Of a DNA stretch of 45,154 bases, positions 43,449-45,154 are shown one piece after another. The notes under the pieces are model-generated. The model worked only from the letters and a program-made list of their open reading frames with translations, made no database searches and was not told the origin of the DNA. The position numbers were made by a program, and so were the translations under genes. Each line of letters opens with the position of its first letter. Positions within the stretch are counted from its first letter, which is position 1. Origin of the DNA: an uncultured bacterium (GTDB lineage Bacteria > Muiribacteriota > Ozemobacteria > Ozemobacterales > Ozemobacteraceae); assembly GCA_900317935.1 (NCBI GenBank), contig ONIU01000014.1:1-45154 (forward strand), read 5' to 3'.

Positions 43449-43492
43449 GGCTGAAATCAGCCGTCCCACAAGTTGCTTTGCAACTGTCCCAC
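43449..43492. repeat. Pair of small palindromes joined by GTCCCAC
   Basis: GGCTGAAATCAGCC and AGTTGCTTTGCAACT are each followed by GTCCCAC. The same octamer family (TGTGGGAC) with palindromes occurs at 28766. Confidence 0.5.
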
Positions 43493-43597
43493 TTTCCACA
43501 AAGCCATGTGCTATCTCATTCTCATAAGAGTAATGGTTCTATGATCTAAGAGGCTTTTGCCTTAATTGCTCTATTCTCTTTTTGCTCTAAAATGTTC

Positions 43598-43626
43598 TTG
43601 ACTTTTAAAATCAGTTAACCCATAAT
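43598..43626 (+). promoter_or_regulatory. Predicted promoter of rapZ with a leaderless start
   Basis: TTGACT (43598-43603), a 17-base spacer and CATAAT (43621-43626). The ATG is 8 bases after the -10 hexamer (7 bases lie between), and no ribosome site fits. Confidence 0.65.
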
Positions 43627-43633
43627 AAAATTT

Positions 43634-44509
43634 ATGGCAGATTCAGTTATACAACTTATCATCATTACAGGCATGTCTGGTGCCGGCAAAACAACAGCTT
43701 CCCACTTTTTCGAAGATGCTGGTTATTTTTGCATGGATAATGTACCCCCTGCCCTACTACCAAAATTTATTCAAATCTGTCTTGAATCTAATGGGAACAT
43801 GACTAAACTGGCTGTTGTAATTGATGCCAGAGGTGGTTCTTTCTTCCAGAATCTATTCTCTGCTATTGACGAAATCAAACAGATGAATGTACAAGTTAAG
43901 ATTCTGTTCTTAGAAGCTTCAGACAATTCTCTCATTAGAAGATTCTCTGAAACCCGACGTAAGCATCCGCTTAATAAAGGTGGCAGAGTTAGTGATGATA
44001 TAAAAGAAGAACGCCGCATCTTAGAAATGACCAGAGCAAAAGCCGATTATGTTATAGATACATCTATGCTTACCGGCAGAGAACTTCAGGAAGAACTCCG
44101 AAAGTTCACCTTAGAAAAAATCGGTCCTCAGTCTATGTCTGTTGTCTTTGTAAGTTTTGGCTATAAACATGGAATTCCAGAAGATTGCGATCTTATTTTC
44201 GATGTTCGTTTCCTTCCTAATCCATTTTATGTTCCAGAATTAAAACATCTTACTGGTGTCGATGACGCTGTTTACAATTATGTTTTTTCTTCAAAAGTTG
44301 CAGAACAATTCGGGCAACGCTTAAAATCTTTTATAGAATATCAAATACCTCTTTTCATAAGCGAACCCAAAACCAGACTTCAAATAGGAATTGGCTGCAC
44401 CGGTGGTCATCATCGTTCTGTTGCTTTCGCAGAATATTTATTTAGAAATATATCAGATCCACGAATCGCTACTTCTGTAATTCATAGAGACATAAATACT
44501 AACAATTAG
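43634..44509 (+). CDS. rapZ: RapZ/YvcJ-family nucleotide-binding protein
   Basis: The 291-residue protein is full length. Walker A is GMSGAGKTT (13-21), followed by YFCMDNVPPALLP, the AVVIDARGG strand, FLEASDNSLIRRFSETRRKHPL, and the C-terminal half with FGYKHGIPEDCDLIFDVRFLPNP, LTGVD and IGIGCTGGHHRSVAF. RapZ proteins bind nucleotides and, in E. coli, direct an RNase to a small RNA controlling GlmS. In Firmicutes the homologue YvcJ is linked to competence. The target here is unknown. Its stop codon lies inside a TTAGGAATT-type microrepeat. Confidence 0.96.
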   Translation: MADSVIQLIIITGMSGAGKTTASHFFEDAGYFCMDNVPPALLPKFIQICLESNGNMTKLAVVIDARGGSFFQNLFSAIDEIKQMNVQVKILFLEASDNSLIRRFSETRRKHPLNKGGRVSDDIKEERRILEMTRAKADYVIDTSMLTGRELQEELRKFTLEKIGPQSMSVVFVSFGYKHGIPEDCDLIFDVRFLPNPFYVPELKHLTGVDDAVYNYVFSSKVAEQFGQRLKSFIEYQIPLFISEPKTRLQIGIGCTGGHHRSVAFAEYLFRNISDPRIATSVIHRDINTNN

Positions 44510-44536
44510 GAATTAAGAGTTAGGAGTGAGGAATTA
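44504..44536 (+). repeat. TTAGGAATT-type microrepeat, left arm
   Basis: AATTAGGAATTAAGAGTTAG and following bases. The complement of 44901-44934 is closely similar, so the two arms form a long imperfect inverted repeat around the four-helix gene. This arm covers the rapZ stop and the stop of the four-helix gene. Confidence 0.65.
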
Positions 44537-44899
44537 TTTTTTAGATTCTTTGTTCAAGGTTTTGGTTATTGAGATTAGTAAGCTTAAAATTTCGTAGTTA
44601 TCGTTATAAAGACTTTCAAAAAGATTATCTTCTAATATATCACTTTCGTGTAATAATTCTAACCAGTATTCAGTTTCACTAGCCTCTTTATAAGCTATAT
44701 ATATTTTAGATTTAAAATCTTTTCTTGATTGACCACTTTGAGCTTCTTTAATATTAGCTCCAATACTTGTACCAGATCTTAAAATTTGTTTAGATAAAAC
44801 ATACTCATTCTTTGTATCACATAAGTATTTATATAATTTAATAATTCTTATAGCAAAAGCTTTGCTTTTGTTCATTACTATATTTTCTTTTTTATGCAT
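44534..44899 (-). CDS. Four-helix-bundle protein (S23/IVP family)
   Basis: With ATG 44899 the protein has 121 residues: SKAFAIRIIKLYKYLCD, then the signature LRSGTSIGANIKEAQSGQSRKDF, IAYKEASETEYWLELL and a C-terminal helix (ISITKTLNKESKK). This family is known from proteins encoded in 23S rRNA intervening sequences and from stand-alone genes; its function is unclear and RNA binding is only suspected. A longer frame to 44974 would read through the GC-rich dispersed repeat, so I reject it. The gene lies between inverted microrepeat arms. Confidence 0.88.
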   Translation of the reverse strand: MHKKENIVMNKSKAFAIRIIKLYKYLCDTKNEYVLSKQILRSGTSIGANIKEAQSGQSRKDFKSKIYIAYKEASETEYWLELLHESDILEDNLFESLYNDNYEILSLLISITKTLNKESKK

Positions 44900-44900
44900 G

Positions 44901-44934
44901 TAATTAATTCCTAACTTCTCACTCCTAATTCCTA
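44901..44934 (+). repeat. TTAGGAATT-type microrepeat, right arm
   Basis: TAATTAATTCCTAACTTCTC and following bases are the inverted counterpart of 44504-44536. Confidence 0.65.
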
Positions 44935-44986
44935 CGACTCGCTTGCCATCCTGACGCTCGCTTGCACTTCGCACATCCTGTGCTCG
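44933..44986 (+). repeat. Dispersed GC-rich repeat, copy 2
   Basis: It begins with the same 20 bases as 4307 (TACGACTCGCTTGCCATCCT) and stays similar to TCGT at 44986. It contrasts in composition with its surroundings. Confidence 0.75.
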
Positions 44987-44991
44987 TAATT

Positions 44992-45059
44992 TAGCATAAT
45001 CTAAGTAAAAAAAAACCTTCGGTTTTTACCGAAGGTTTTTTTTTACTTAGATTATGCTA
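44992..45059 (-). terminator. Perfect 32-bp-stem terminator hairpin
   Basis: Bases 44992-45023 are fully complementary to 45028-45059 with a TTTT loop. The core is AACCTTCGGT and ACCGAAGGTT with A9/T9 runs. It lies immediately after the stop of the right-edge porin gene, so it ends that gene, but it is symmetric enough to work both ways. Confidence 0.9.
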
Positions 45060-45154
45060 TTAGAAGCGGCTGTAGATTTCAGTGTAGTAAAGGTTAGCCT
45101 TGATGTCTGGCATATCTTTAGCTTCAGTCTTAGAATTCTGGAAGCCGAGTCTTA
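45060..45154 (-). CDS. C-terminal end of a second SLH-porin-like protein
   Basis: An open frame enters from the right edge; 30 residues precede TAA (45062-45060). The end reads DIKANLYYTEIYSRF, closely similar to the complete porin's DVKFYMTEIYTRF, so it is very likely another outer-membrane porin of the same family. The SLH part lies outside the window. Confidence 0.8.
   Translation of the reverse strand, partial: RLGFQNSKTEAKDMPDIKANLYYTEIYSRF

Noticed and set aside
44900..44974. Longer N-terminus of the four-helix gene
   Set aside because: The extra 25 codons translate the dispersed GC-rich repeat and microrepeat arm; family members start near the later Met.
1..45154. CRISPR array, tRNA or rRNA gene
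   Set aside because: I found no regularly spaced direct repeats, cloverleaf sequence or rRNA-like segment anywhere in the window.

Overview
The window is AT-rich bacterial chromosome. It most likely comes from a diderm (outer-membrane) lineage whose outer membrane is tethered by SLH-domain porins. One complete SLH-porin gene lies at 41767-43368, and the C-terminal end of a second runs off the right edge. Both end in an aromatic/Phe terminus. Prepilin-like proteins, GlgB, RapZ, an M42 peptidase and a C11 peptidase do not settle the phylum. Riflebacteria-like or Melainabacteria-like bacteria are guesses only. Recognisable promoters follow TTGACA-N17-TAtAAT, and starts include GTG and TTG with good Shine-Dalgarno sites.

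Left 5 kb (1-5380): an accessory region. It holds a truncated gene, a RhuM-family gene, a four-TM protein next to a frameshifted TIR-like (DUF1863/ThsB-like) gene, a secreted trypsin-TPR protein and a DUF559 nuclease-like gene. The DUF559 gene is surrounded by small palindromes, an exact 86-bp tandem duplication and a MITE-like element. 5383-15881: glycogen branching enzyme glgB; a large Tim44-like/zinc-ribbon/TerB membrane protein; a three-gene operon (zinc-ribbon protein, FHA-GAF-degenerate GGDEF protein, DUF2325 coiled-coil protein); a secreted clostripain-family peptidase; and a YkgJ-type cysteine-cluster protein.

Centre (15935-27372): the most striking part is a six-gene module present twice in tandem on the minus strand. 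Each copy encodes, in the same order, an SH3 plus NlpC/P60-like secreted cysteine peptidase, a secreted NHL-type beta-propeller, a small secreted SH3 protein, a very large PilX/GspK-like pseudopilin with a beta-rich C-terminus, a GspI-like minor pseudopilin and a GspJ-like minor pseudopilin. The copies have diverged, yet each keeps the same box upstream of its first gene. No major pilin, ATPase or secretin is present, so the products may form an alternative tip or initiation complex for pili or a type II-like machine encoded elsewhere, coupled to cell-wall cleavage.

Right part (27660-45154): an M42 aminopeptidase; a second MITE copy; the minus-strand group rph-rdgB-cheW-like-DUF364; a plus-strand group of a small DUF120-like protein, an MBL-fold hydrolase and an exported acidic protein; a minus-strand operon of a divergent DnaB-like ATPase, a TPR protein and a HEAT-like protein with a His tail; a small membrane protein with a membrane-domain/WecG-TagA fusion; the SLH porin; rapZ; a four-helix-bundle (S23/IVP) gene between inverted microrepeats; and a perfect 32-bp-stem hairpin behind the second SLH porin. 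Strand-biased microrepeats (CTCAATT / CACCACC / TTAGGAATT type) fill several intergenic regions.
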